Shown here one piece after another: positions 13,694-26,095 of a DNA stretch of 64,000 nucleotides. Source of the stretch: Oreocharis arfaki (Eukaryota > Chordata > Aves > Passeriformes > Paramythiidae); contig VZRR01012571.1 in assembly GCA_013398015.1 (NCBI GenBank), positions 1-64,000 of the forward strand, read 5' to 3'. The translations under genes and the position numbers were made by a program. The notes beneath the pieces were generated by a model. It had not been told where the DNA came from and ran no database searches. It saw nothing but the letters and a program-made list of their open reading frames with translations. Within the stretch, counting starts at the first letter, position 1. The number at the start of each line of letters is the position of its first letter.

Positions 13694-15044
13694 TCACAAT
13701 TAAGGCTAAAACCCTCAGTATGGTAAAAAGCAAACCAAGTCCAATATACGAAACACCCTGCAAGCATTGTCCCAACTGCAAATTAGTTCTGGTTCATAAA
13801 GGGCTCTCTGGAATAGCAGCTGAATTACAAATCTTTGTCAGTAGGATAGTGATCAGCACCTGCTCGTAGGACTAGCAGTTGCCAGTGGAGGCTTTCTGTT
13901 CTACAAATAATAATGCATACTCATAAATGCACGTTCTCCTCTCCCTGTTGTCAAAGGGAGTGAGAAATAGCAAAGCAGTGAATTTTCATCAGTCACTTGC
14001 ATTTTGATGTCTGTTGCCAAATGCCTGCCAATCAGTTCTGGGGCAAGGGCAAGAAAGGAAAATCATCTGACAGATGGGGAGCAGATGGATGAGCCACCCA
14101 CCCCATCAAACTACCGGCAGTAGCCACAGCCACAGCAGGATTACTGCTTTCTGGACTCAGGGTGTTTGGTTGCTCTTTTTAGGTTTGTTTTTTTAACAGA
14201 TATGGGCCCCATCACCACCACAGCATCATCCACATTTTTTCAAGCTGGGTTTCCTAGGGTGTCCTTCAGTGCATGATAACTGAAGTCATTGCTTTCATGT
14301 TTCATTACAGGTAACCTGAAAAAAAGAGGATTTTACTGGAGTCAGGACTTTGAGAAAGATGTCTTCTTTGCTCTCCTTCCCATGGACTCACTTATCTACC
14401 CGCAATAAAACTGTCTCTCCTCTGTGAGATTTACCCTCTCAAAAACCATTCTCTAATTAGCAATTTCTCAGAGTTAAAGTGGACACTAACACTGAGGGAT
14501 AGCTGAGAAACCAAAAGACAAAATAGTGAACAAATTTAACTCATTAAGCCCTTAAATATCTATCCATCAATTTTGTTTTTGTGTGCAAACAGTCCCTGAG
14601 AAGAGTGTAGCTTCCTTCCCTGCTTTTTTCCCCAGAAACTGCTCATGACACTTGTTTATGCCTTGCAATCAAAAGTAGCAGTCTCACTCCCTAGACTTTT
14701 TATTCTTTGAATAGCTGAGCTTGTCACATAATTCAGTATTCTAGTGTAAATAGCATTTCTTGTGATTTTTTTTCTATTCACTTTCAAGGTGTATTTCTGT
14801 GTAACAGCTTTAAAGTGTTTTCTCAGCACTTGTGGTTAATAGAATTTGTTTGCAGCAATCTGTAAAAATCAAATCAAACACGGAAGAGAGTGTCAACACA
14901 GCAATGTTTTATAAATGTACATGTACATGCAGCAAGGTTCAGGGAGGGAATTACTTTGCGGATGGTTGGGGATGCGGAGTGAGAATTGTCCATCTGCATT
15001 TCCAATGTCTCTTCAGCTCTAGCATAGTTTGTAGACAGACTTAT
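13694..15044. other. Unique noncoding sequence
   Basis: No gene or repeat family recognised. A 14-bp perfect palindrome ATGTACATGTACAT lies at 14,915-14,928, inside a short open frame with no other coding sign. Confidence 0.5.
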
Positions 15045-15535
15045 AACCATAGAACACATTCCAGAAGGGACCTCAGAAGCTTTTCATCTCCAGCTCTTTA
15101 TTTCAAAGACTAAAGTACCGCAGAGAGTTCATCTGTCCTCCTCTTCAGATACTCCTAGAGATTCTGCAACCAACAATCTATTTCAATCTTCATATTCTTT
15201 TAGACCTTTACTTCCCTAACTAAAACGTATTTCCTAATGTCTAAACTGAATCTCTTCAATTAAATGACAGCAATTAAACTGCTGCAAATTAAAATTATTA
15301 CATCTTATCCAACCTGTAGTGGACTCAGAGGATGATTGTTACCATTATTTTTGGTTACACATCCTTCTTTTTCCCTTCTGTTGATTAGCCAAATCCAAAT
15401 CTTTTATGAATACATCATGTTTCTCAGTCTTCTGTTCTCTCATCAGGCATCTTTACTGTCCTTCATAATTGTGGTATTCAGATTGGATATAGTGTTCTAG
15501 TCAAGGGCTAGACAAAAAACTGCTATAACGCGTTT
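15045..15535 (-). mobile_element. Old CR1 LINE copy, minus strand
   Basis: Read on the plus strand this is the complement of a long, diverged CR1 3' region. Landmarks in order are 'CCATAGAACACATTCCAGAAGGGACC' split by substitutions, then 'AGATACTCCTAGAGATTCTGCAACC', a 'CCTAATGTCTAAACTGAATCTC' block, 'TTGTTACCAT', 'CTCAGTCTTCTGTTCTCT', and 'AATTGTGGTATTCAGA' followed by 'TGTTCTAGTCAAGGG'. These follow the ORF2 C-terminal order of CR1. Divergence is high and several blocks are missing, so it is an ancient dead copy. The 5' boundary is uncertain. Confidence 0.75.
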
Positions 15536-15809
15536 AGAAGAAATCACATCTCAAATCTTACCCACTCTCATCTATTTCCATAATTAGTAGAGAGCTGTTG
15601 AAACATTGTAAAACCACTTGAAACCCTGAGGAAACCGAATATTCTGAACAAGTTTAATATCATGTCTTCTGTGTGAAGTAGTCATAACACATTAAAAACA
15701 GTCAGGATCACACACACCATTGTATTTTTATTATTAACACATGGTGGTTGAGAAAGAGTATTTCACTATATTTTCCCTAAGAGCTCCTTCAAATTGCTCA
15801 TCAAGAGAA

Positions 15810-15962
15810 CACAGAATCACAGAATCAATTAAGCGCAAAAGACTTTTGAGATCCTTGAGCTCAACCTGACTGTTTTGGTCTCACCTCATTTTTTGGATAT
15901 ATCCACCTTTTTTGGATAGACACCTCATCTATGCGAATTTAGTTCTAAGTAAAGAAGAGATC
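15810..15962 (-). mobile_element. CR1 LINE 3'-end fragment, minus strand
   Basis: The plus strand begins ACAGAATCACAGAATCAATT, the complement of the CR1 tail, followed by a degraded 'AAAGACTTTTGAGATCCTTGAGCTCAACC' and later 'GACACCTCATCTATGCG', which matches the CR1 'AGCACCTCATCTACACG' block. A local duplication of 'TTTTTGGATA' sits in the middle. It lies about 275 bp from the preceding CR1 copy in the same orientation, so the two could be one element split by later change or two insertions. Confidence 0.8.
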
Positions 15963-16720
15963 CCAAGTACTTCACTCCCTGTCCTGTACTTTAAGCCAGT
16001 ATACATGCATTTGCAAGTTTCTATCTTTGGATTGTATTTGGCTATATGACAATGCTACTCCAGAAATGGGTGATTTGAGCAGTTCTTAAGAGGCTGTGCA
16101 TAAAACCGAACATTTCTTGAAGTTAGGCCAATTCTGAAAGTAATATACATAGAAAAAATCTCTCAAAACTACAACACAGAAGTAAATTGCAGGAAAGGCA
16201 AAATGTAATATTTTCATGTAATTTTCATCTTTCGTAATAAAAGATTCCAATATTTTACTTTCAAAACAACTGTTCTGCTACAGAATAATGTTCAATCTAT
16301 ATTAATTATTTCACATGCAAAAATAAAATCCTGTAACATCTCTTTAATGGTGAACTGTCATTATTTTTCTTCAATGCAGCTACAAAATAAGGCTCATTTC
16401 TGAGATTCTTAATGGCGTGAGAAAGTCCTCCCCACATCTCTACTGAACTCTTATGCAAAGAATGCAGCTCAGATCAGCCTACCTTCACAATGAAATTTCT
16501 AGCAAGTAATGTAGTGTAGTATTTTTACGTGTATCAGCTGCATCCTTATAAAGGTGATGTATGTATATAGTGATGGCAGTAGTAAATACAACTTTTTGGT
16601 ATGTGTCTATTACTTCTGTTCATCTCGTATAGAATCAGAATCACTAGAGAGCTGGCTTACAGTTTGAAGCATCTGTATCTTGCAAGGAGCATTTTAGAGC
16701 ACCAGTTGCAGAAGCACAGA
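15963..16720. other. Unique AT-rich noncoding sequence
   Basis: No gene or named repeat. Octamer-like 'CACATGCAAAAATAAAAT' (about 16,313) and 'TTATGCAAAG' (about 16,451) occur, but too sparsely for a regulatory call. Confidence 0.45.
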
Positions 16721-16724
16721 GAAA

Positions 16725-17075
16725 AATAAGTCATTAGGCCAAAGCAGACGCTGTTAACCGTCTTAATCTGCTGGTCAAAGACACCAAAGCAAATACCTTC
16801 TTGAACCACACTGTTCACCGCTCCAGTCTGCAATCTGTCATTTCAGCTTATATTTAAGCCTATCTACTTAACTGTTTATTTTGGCTAAGATGTAGTTTTG
16901 AGAGCAACTGAGGGGTTGGCAGCAGTTCTTCTCTTCCAGACTCTGCCCTCCGGTGGTTATCCTTCATCAGAAAGGTGACACAGACAACCAGGGAGGTACA
17001 CAGTGCAGCAAAACTGCCAACGGTTATCTGTCAGACACCATTAGAAACATGCTTTCATACCTCACCAAGCAACAT
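16725..17075. promoter_or_regulatory. Candidate cis-regulatory block
   Basis: This moderately GC-rich, repeat-free block contains CTTAATCTG (about 16,762, OTX/PITX-like TAATC), GGTGGTTATCC (about 16,952) and CGGTTATCTGTCAGAC (about 17,021, a GATA-like TTATCT next to a CTGTCA half-site). It lacks coding potential in any frame. The call rests on motif clustering only and needs conservation data. Confidence 0.2.
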
Positions 17076-17924
17076 TTAAAATGATCACTGAGCATAAATT
17101 TCTCTAACATCTTTCCCTCTGTAAGAGTTCTGTTGTTTCTTACTTTTGCTTGTCATAAAAAGAGCTCAGGAACAACTGAAGATTTCATACGGTATTTATA
17201 TTTTTTCTGCCCTCACCCCAAGGCTGGAACATAAGATGGAAGACCAACAGCAACAAACAACTGTTCTTGAATGTCTGAAGATCCGAGTTGATCATACAGC
17301 TTTCAACTTACTTTCTTTTCCAGACTGGTTCATCTCTGTCTCTTTATACTGTATAACAACAACAAAAAAAACCACCCTAACCCAAAAAAGTGTGTGCATG
17401 CACATTTATAAGTAGTTTCATAAAATTTTACACAATTGCAATGTTAATGTTTCCTGAAAATCAGCAGCCTGAAATAGCCATCTTCTTTCCCTCTCTCTGT
17501 TTTCCCTTTCCAATAGTTAAATGTTTTTTGGAATAACATTTACTTGCTTTTCTGTATTATTGCTGCTCCTTTAATACTGATGTTGATGCCGTTCTACATT
17601 TATCACCTTCTTATCACATTTCTCATTTAATAGTTCACATCATAAGACTTCATACAAAGGCACAAAGACAAATAACTATTGTTAATTTTGTGCTCTCCTG
17701 AGTGAGCTTTATGACAGCATTTTTGAATGACCTTTTCTGTTAAACAAAAGTCATTGTAGGACACATCTTATTAATTACAGCCAAAAATTCAGATACAAAA
17801 AGTATTAAATTTTTTGCATAAACATTGACATAGTTGCAAATAAATCTATTTGGAGAAGAAAAAAAAAAAACCTCTTTTATTTGTCTAACACAGTATTATA
17901 CTAGAAGAGGCCGTCTTAGGGTAC
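17076..17924. other. Unique AT-rich noncoding sequence
   Basis: No gene or repeat family recognised. An A12-type run lies just before the next CR1 fragment, near 17,861-17,872. Confidence 0.45.
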
Positions 17925-18290
17925 ACGGCGCTACATGGTTGGAGCTGTAGCTCCAGGCTGGTTGTGAGTATCTTGGGGGTCTCCAGGTTCTGTGCTGGAG
18001 CCTCTCCTGATCAATATCTTTATCAATGAGCTGGACGAGGAGATCGAGCGCACCTCAACAAGTTTGCAGATGACACCAAACTGGGGGCTGCAGTCAAAGG
18101 GCAGGGCTGCCTTTCAGAGAGACCTAGGCAGGCTGGTGGAATGGATCTCATGTAAATCAACAAGGGCAACTGCAAGGTCCTGCACCTTGGACAGACTAAT
18201 CCCCTGCAGCACTAGGGACTGGGGACCAGCCAGCTGTGGAGCAGGTCTGATGGACAGGGTCTGGGGGTGTTGGCAGATACCAAACAGGGC
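17925..18290 (+). pseudogene. CR1 LINE ORF2 fragment (reverse transcriptase), broken
   Basis: This is an internal piece of CR1 ORF2, not the usual 3' end. It encodes the end of the reverse-transcriptase palm: 'NIFINELDEEIER' in the first frame, then the catalytic FADD box with TKLG (about 18,062-18,085) in another frame. The frame change fits loss of one C in the CACC(C)TCA stretch near 18,051. Downstream the CR1 landmarks 'AACAAGGGCAACTGCAAGGTCC' (interrupted) and 'CTGGGGGTGTTGGCAGA' follow in order. The open frame at 17,992-18,306 is therefore a relic. The copy ends abruptly near 18,290 without the CR1 3' tail, which implies a later deletion or rearrangement. Confidence 0.85.
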
Positions 18291-21200
18291 TAAACAGGAG
18301 GTTTAAGGTAGGACAGGTTTAAGGTACTAACACAATTTGCATTTGGTGATGTGGATTTGACATGCTGTGAGAGAAAAAAAGACCAGCCCAAGAGAGTTAA
18401 TGCAGAGCTGTCAGACTAACAGCTGAAACTGTCACTTTCAAACGTGACTCATGGCCCAACATTTTTAATTCCAAGACGATTAGGAGATAAAGCTGACTCA
18501 TCCATCAAAAGTGTGGCTTTTCAGGAGTAGCTATGTGTTATCTTGACATGAATTTGAGAGCGCATTTTCAAATTCAATGTATTTACGAAAAACATGGGAA
18601 ATACAGTGAACAGTGAAGTATAAAATTTGCTGATTCTGAGAGGTTGATTGGTGTAATGGGAAGACAAGGTATTGGATGGAGTGTCCACATTAGCATTTTA
18701 GGTTTTATTGCGAATGTGCTTTAGAAGCAAATGTTTTGATTCCCAATGACTGCACTTTATTTCCCATTGTCAAAGTGTCTTAGAGAGCACAATCTACTTT
18801 GCAGTCGGGGGGAAACTAAGCTGGATGACATACTCTGAATACAAAGTACTTTTCAATCCCTGAGCTCAGGTTAGTCTCAAGTAACCTCCCCCAACAATAC
18901 ATAAAATGTATATACTGTGAATATTGGATTCCCAGCATCAACTGGTTCTCTCTAAAATTAGGTCACTTTAAAAACTGTTTTTACTGAGCTGTACCACTCG
19001 CTAATGTACAGGACAACAAAATGGAGCTGTAATTTAATGTATATAACCATATAACAATGCACTGGGAGAAGTGGGAGCCACTCCAGTAGTATGAGTAAAG
19101 CAAGATTTTGGGAACAAATTAGATGCATGAAAAAACCCAGCTAAACGGTTCTTGCACCTAAAATTGGGTAATCAACATCTTGAATATGCCATGTGGTATT
19201 TAATGCTTTTGTAACTGTGTATTTTTGGTTGATTGCTTTGAGTCAAAAAAGGGAAAGGTAAATTTAAGGCAGTGAACCTTCTAGAGCAATGTTTTCCAAC
19301 CTGTGTTCTAAGCCTAGGAAAGCCTTCTGTTAGTAGAGGCTTAAATCACTCTACAGAAATGTCCTCACCTTCACTGGAATGCTTTTAGAGTAGCTTGGTT
19401 TGCGAATTACTCTGTCAAAGGTTGAAATGGAAACCTGTTTCTTTTCATTTGCGGCCCTTCAGTGCAACTGTTGAGTAATAACCAGCTTCAAGAACAGCTG
19501 TCAGTCCATCAGACTGAACTTGGAGCTGGAGGTGATCAGAAAACAAGAGAAATTAGTGTAACTTAAAGAGAGACAGAATAATGTTTGAAGACACCTGCCC
19601 CTGAGCAAATCAGAGCCGCTTCCTGAGTGCTGTTCCAGACATGCTGGCAGGATTTCACTGGGAGCTGGGGTGTCAGACAAGCAAGGTAAAGATAAAAGAA
19701 TTAGTGTAATTGGAAGATGCCTTCTGCAGCAAGCCAAGAATTGAGCTCTTTAGTCCCCATTCAGTTTGTGCTGGCTGAGAGCACTCGTTCTCTGCTTGTT
19801 TCTGTACTACATTGTTCTTTCTACTCCTCTCTGTAATTTTGAATATATGCTTTCTGGCCTTGGAACTAACATACCATTTGAGGTGTGGCAGCTCTTAATA
19901 GAGGAGCACCTCGAAGTAGTGTTGTAGCATACATAATTCTCTTGGTTTGAACCATTCTGATGGGAGGTGACCAAATTTAGCAGTTACCCCAGGAAGGAAT
20001 TTGGCTCATTTAGTCTAGCAAGACCTTATGGTCCATCAGACACAGCCTTATAAACCCAAAAGATAAAAATCCACCTATATTTTGTCTTCCCTTTTTAAGT
20101 CTCACAACACAGGTAGCTGTCATTTTCCGGCTACCTATTCAGAGGATTTATACTACTTGTATTGATGACTTATGCACCGTGTTCCTCTTGCGTGAGGATT
20201 TGACCTGAAATGCTTATCGTCTACTCACTGTTCTAAGAACTTCAGTGCCATAGATTAAGTACTTGCAGGGGAGCACAGAGAGTCTGGCATTTAGTTTCTT
20301 CTTAGCTGAGTGCTATGACTTGTGTTGCATTTTGTCAGCAGCTTGAACAGCCTTGATAACCTATGACATGGTCACAGTCAGGGGGATTCAGAAGGGTCGT
20401 GAGGGGAGAAGGTGGGACTCTGGTAGCTTCTGAACCAGAGCCATGGCAGAGGGAACTTGTGCAGTGACTACAGGAGTACGGACAATGTGACAGATGTGAT
20501 TCTAGACTGGCAACTTTATAACTGCAAACAGATGCCTATATGTACCTGTTGAAAAGGAAGATAAAATAAATAGAGACTGTTCTCAGTCCTTATCAGGTTC
20601 TAAGCAATATTTTTAAAAACCCACTACTGCCTTTTTTCTGAAGTGATTATGAATTCTGTGCTCATATTTTTGGATATAGACATAATTCTTATTAATATTT
20701 TTCACGACTGTTTGCAGACATCAAAATGCAAATTTAGAAGCCCAAGTGTAAGGACTACTTGCATGAACATGTGTGATGTTCAGAGAAGTACTGAGATGGC
20801 AACTGCTTTATATTGACCTATTTCAATATCAAGTGACTATCCAACAACCACTGCAGAGAATTCCTTGAAGGTTTTTTGCTCGGTCCTGCAATGATAAATT
20901 TCAGTGAAATCTCGCACTTGTGTGAAAGCTAAAGGCTGAACTATGTGAAGGTGATTTGTAACAGGAGGTGACATGGAGTCTGACTGATGGTCTCCTTTCC
21001 TCCTCACATCTGCTTTGTAAACCCTAATGGTCAATAAATCAGTTAGCTCCTAGATATGACTTGAAACTCTACCATGCCCCACACTAAGGACATTGGAGTC
21101 ACCTGCTCTCATTGCTCAGAGAAATCTGCAAAAGAAATAGGTACAAAACTGAAGTTGCAAGGGGGCCTGAGCTCACTGTCATGGCAGAGCAAGCTCCTGT

Positions 21201-21695
21201 GGCTCCTGTCAGATGGGTCAGCCATAGCCAGGGACTGCCCACAGGGCATCTGGGGATACCTCCCCACTGCCTTGCACAGGCTGACAGCTGGAACCAACCC
21301 TTGGGGTGCTCTCAGGGCCTTGATAATAGTAGTGTTCTTGTAACAGCATAGTTTGTTTGGGGAGATGTTTTGTTCCTAATGACCCAAACTTGGATATTGC
21401 AGTGGCACAAAGGGATCAGCCACACAAAAACTCTCGCTGTGCAGTGGTGCATAAAAGCACAAAGATTATCTGAGCTAATGGCCTAACAATAAAGCTCCCA
21501 TTGCTCTGTTTTCTGCTGGAAGCTGGTGCATAAGAAAAACATCTTTCTATGTAAAAACAGTCTTTTTGTTAAGGTCAGTAATGATTCCAAACTGGTATCT
21601 GCTACGTAGTTTTACAAATTTACGGCAAGAATGTGTGGTTCCATTATGAGAAATGAATATTGATGTCTGTAGTATATAGAGACAAATTGAGCTCT
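18291..21695. other. Unique noncoding sequence
   Basis: No gene, RNA gene or repeat family recognised. Directly at the CR1 edge 'AGGTTTAAGGTA' recurs twice within about 25 bp. 'AGAATTAGTGTAA' at about 19,697 echoes 'AAATTAGTGTAAC' at about 19,550. Overlapping short frames at 21,074-21,351 are featureless. Confidence 0.5.
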
Positions 21696-21699
21696 AATG

Positions 21700-21965
21700 A
21701 TTTCCTAATAAAGTAATTTGTTCATAGATCACAAGGGGATACGAGCAAGAAATTTTTAATGGTAAGGCCAAAGTAATTATTTTTCAGCATCTAATTACAC
21801 CTATACAACTGATCTGGGCTACATTTGCTGAACTAAATGATGATATAGAATGTCCCACTGAGGTTCACATTCATCATTAAAAGCCAGTTCCTGGCCTTTG
21901 ACAAGAGGGCAGAGCAGCTCCTGAGAGGTAATTTAATATAATTAGGAGGATATTATGTTTACTAT
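21700..21965. promoter_or_regulatory. Candidate homeodomain-rich regulatory block
   Basis: Homeodomain-type TAAT cores are dense: CATCTAATTACACC (21,788-21,801), CATCATTAAAAG (about 21,873) and GGTAATTTAATATAATTAGG (21,927-21,946). They alternate with GC-richer sequence (CCTGGCCTTTGACAAGAGGG). The mix of TAAT sites and non-AT flanks differs from the plain AT-rich background. Enhancer function is an inference. Confidence 0.22.
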
Positions 21966-24900
21966 CTGCACACTGTGCTTGCTTTAGATTAGACCAGACA
22001 ACTGGAGAAGTAGAAGGACATTTTGTCCAAAATTAGCCTTGTCATCTCAAATCAAACTTTGCAGCTTTTTTTCTTTTCCCATCTCTAAATTGTAGCTAAT
22101 GAGAAGGAAGAAGCTTGTCACAGGAGTCACAATAACAGTACGTGCTTGATGGTGCTGGAGATACAAAGAGACTTGTGCAGGGTTTGTAGAGACACGCAGG
22201 GAAGGGCCAGCCCTACTTTGCTGGATGCTGTATGCAGGATATTGTTGTGTGTAAACAGGTGCGTTGGTATTTTTCATGCATACTAAAATTCCATGTTTCA
22301 CTGGAAACTTAGAGGGTTTAAAATTTTGCGCTGTGTTTTCAGTTTACAGCATATTGACCAACCCACTTTTTTTCTCTAAGTTTGTTTATGCAAACAAATC
22401 CAAACTGTGCTTTATGTTATCAACAGCTTTTTAAGACTTTCTGTTGATTGCTGTCAGCATGCTCCCAGTGTGCTCTTCTGGGGTTTTTTTTGCCATGAAA
22501 GAGTTCCTACACCTTCCAAAGAGATGGGGAAGTTGTGTATATGAGAGAGTAAGTGCAGTTTGAGCAATACTGAGCTTATCCACTTTTTGCTCTCTGTAAC
22601 ACTAGACTGACAAATTCACACTCTTCTTTTCAGCAATGCCTTGAGAGTTAGGACAGTGAAGAAGCCAGCAGATCTGAAGCAGAGTGGGACAGAAGATAAC
22701 TTGTGAGTGGAAATTTTCAAGGCAATATGAACATCAGAAGAAAGTAAATTCAGGATAGTTTAATGACATCTAGTAAACAGGTTTTCAGTAGAAATTCGTG
22801 TAGCTTCTCACAACATCTCAAACACAGGAAAGTTTCTGGAAGCAAAAGCATCAAGGCTCCCACAGGACAAGTAAGAATACTAAGAGAGAGATAAAAAAAA
22901 CATGAGGTTTGGTGGAAATTTATTTAAATGGAAGGACTTCTTATTTCAGTAAACAATTCACTTGTATTGTGTTCTTCCCTTCACTTTTTAGGGAAATATT
23001 TCCCACATGGCTCCCTGGTCCTTTTCTCTAAGCTAGCCTCCTCTGCACAGGAAACAGAACTGGACTCCTGCCATGAAAGGGAGTACTTTCTAAAGTACCA
23101 CTCAGGCTGGCCTTCATTCTCCGAGGTCCTGGTGGTGAAGGACTTCAAATTTTCCCTCCACTGCTTCTCTTCTTCTGCTGAACCCCATTGCACTTGCTGG
23201 CCAGGAGAAGAAAGGGTTGGTTTTTTTCAACCAGGTCCTTCAGTGAGCAGATAGTCCAGCTTGTTTTGGCACCTGTGATTTTTTCCTTCCGCAGACTTCG
23301 CCGGCAGTTGATCCCGCATCATGCCTGGATGCAGGCACAGAGCAAATCTTCCTGCCTTGCACAAACAGTGCTCCCTCCCAGTGCCTCACACCCATCTCTG
23401 TGTCTTCTGCTCTCCTCACACCCACCAGCTCATCTTTTCATTCCATGTGGCACAATATACTCGCAGCTATCTCCCCAGATAGCTCCTGTGCTGCTGTTTC
23501 TGCATGATGAAATTCAGCTCCAGCTTCAAGTCAGTCTTGTGTTCTGCAATTATCTCTGGGAAGATTGATCTGAAAAGGTGTGTTCAGCACCCATTAGAAA
23601 TTTAATTTCTAATTTACCTAGATTTTTAAAACATTTCTTTCTGTTACTCTGTCCAGCATAAAAACTATGCTCTATCTACAGCAAAGGACAACATGAGCTA
23701 GATATTAAAAGGAAAGGATTTTTTTTACTCTCTGTATAACTGGTGCTGCAGTGCTGTGTAGGGCAATGTCACTCTGTGACACATTTTATCCCTGTAATGC
23801 TATTAAGAACAGTATCAAAACACCTTATTTGCTTTGCCAGTAGCAGTCACATAAATTAAAGATGCCCAGAAGCAGCTTACATTATTTCTAGCAGCTTTGA
23901 AAAATGATCTAATTTTGATTGCAAGTAGTGCAACAATCTCCTCCGTGATATAACTCTTTTTTTGATTTTTTTTTCCTTCATTCTCCAGCCTCAAATTTTG
24001 CCAACTACAAAAACTAAAACTAGATTCTATTGCCGCCTAGATTCTCTCCAGAAAGTCAGAGCATGGAAAACTAATAGAATTTCTGCTTTGTTTTCCTGTA
24101 TTTTTGATGAAATTCTGGATCTGTAAATTTAAAGGGGATTATGGAATTAACTTCCCTTAACGTTAATCTCTCTCCATCCAGGGGAATCTTTTTCTGTTTT
24201 CAATGACAAAAATCCCACTTCTTGTTTGAAAACTGTTACTAGATAAACTAGTCCTGCGATGAGTTTGCTATGAGTTTTTAAGCAAGGTGACCACCTTTGC
24301 AAGTGAGATAAATGAAAGAATTATTTTTTCTCTCATGTTACACCTCATGGTCAGGTCTTCTTTTTAATTATTTTTCCATAAGTAGCAGGAAGAAACTTGC
24401 CTGTGTCTCTAAATCCTCTGGTTTACCAGGTGTAAATCTATGAATGATATGAAATTTGTATCAACATATGAGGCAGCTGTAAATTAAAATAAACAAACAA
24501 GCCAAGAACCTACAAGGAGTAATATATTTCAGCCTTCATTGAAATGTTTTGTCAGAGCCTGGAATATATCTCTTTGTGGGAAGATCTGCGTGATTTAGTG
24601 GTACATCTGTTATCAGATGTCTTAAAATTCTGATTTATTTGCTACATAAATTAAGAATTTCGTATTTTAACTTTGAAAATGCTTTCACATCCTATTTTTT
24701 ATCTCAGTACACCATAAACTCCCAACGCAAATGTAGTTCAGTCTTTCATCCAGGACACATCTAAGCAATTGCTCCTGCCTTGCCCTGCTCTCAGAATGGA
24801 TGGTAGTCGGGATGGCTCTTTTCCTTCATCAGATGAATTTAGTACTAGACTGGAAGATGACTGTTCTATGTGATGGCAACTTCCAAAGGGTCGAAATTAG

Positions 24901-25550
24901 TCTGTATTTCATGCCAGTCATTAGAACTGGGTAGTCTGTGCTGTGGGTAACATAAATACAAGGCTGCAATCAAAACACGAGCCTGTAGCCAGTCAATTAG
25001 TTCAATACACAAAAGCTCCAGGCCAAATTTCCTCTTACCCTCCATCTTTTTCCTCATTATTGCCCTCATTTCACAGGGGCAGTGCTGGGCCAGTGGTCAC
25101 TGCTTTCTCACCACAGCTGCAGACTGGCAGGACTGATGCCACCATGTGCAAAAATCTGCTGCTCTCTCTCTCTCGAGCCCTTTTCCCTGGCACTGGCACA
25201 CCTCAGGAGCAAGCATGCATTGGAGGGTCCCAGATGTACCTTTAAAGTGCACAAACCAAAAGGCTCAGGCACAGTGCTCAGAGAACAAACAGTGTAAATC
25301 CATGTGCCATGATTTATAGCAGTTAGGGAATTTGGCTCAGGAAGGCAAGCAGTCTGATGGCATTGTAGAGGTGAAAATGCAGACAATGAAGCCCACCATG
25401 TGTATTATGTACAATTCTGGGATGCAAGCACTGCTCTCCTCAGAGGGAAGCATCCTGCTCATGCAGGTGCAAGTGCTGTCTGGAATTCATCAGTATCTGA
25501 GGGCTTACAGCCCCCTGCTATGGTGCTGTAAATCAAAGGGATGTTCACTA
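21966..25550. other. Unique noncoding sequence
   Basis: No gene or named repeat. Overlapping frames on both strands at 22,928-23,568 stay open for up to 126 codons in locally GC-richer DNA and carry no known domain. The same applies at 24,943-25,386. Confidence 0.5.
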
Positions 25551-25555
25551 ATGTA

Positions 25556-26095
25556 GAAGAACGTTGCGTGTGTCAATTCATTAGTCAACGGAGTGGGAAA
25601 GATTGGCGTGTCAGTCATGAAGATATATGAAGTCTGCCTCTTAATGATGTTAGCTCGTAGGCAGTTTGTGACGGAACCTTTGTGGCCTGATGACTGTGTT
25701 TAATATGTGCAATCCATACCCCAATAAATCTGTGGCTGGCAAGAGAGCACAGACACTTTGTTCGGTTTATGGAACAAAACACACCAAGTATTGTGGGCAG
25801 CATTAACATTTAACAGCGTTAAGCCGGAATAAAGAGAAGCTCGTTATTGGATCCAAATTAAAAAGTAATAATTACCTAATAAGAGCAGTTGGTGTGGGCT
25901 GCAATACTTTTCGGGGCAGGATAGAGACCCATCAGATCCAGTTGCTGTTGCAGTCACGTTGCTGTCCGTAGGAGCTGGATGTTCTGTAGAGTGTGTGCAG
26001 CATTAATCAGTCTAGAATTTGTCACCGCTCAAGGTGCAGCAGCTCCAAGTGCAGGCAGGAACTGACTTGCATCAAAAATGTCGTACTGACACATT
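25556..26095. promoter_or_regulatory. Candidate cis-regulatory element
   Basis: A repeat-free block with more CpG than its surroundings and varied motif content. It contains CAATTCATTAGTCAACGG (about 25,576), AACCTTTGTGG (TCF/LEF- or SOX-like, about 25,676), CGGTTTATGGAACAAAACAC (about 25,764), AATAATTACCTAATAA (25,867-25,882) and GCATTAATCAG (25,999-26,009). No frame is convincingly coding. With the 2.5-kb block it is one of the two best candidates for a conserved noncoding element in the window. Confidence 0.28.

Noticed and set aside
17992..18306. 104-codon plus frame as a host gene
   Set aside because: It is frameshifted CR1 reverse-transcriptase sequence.
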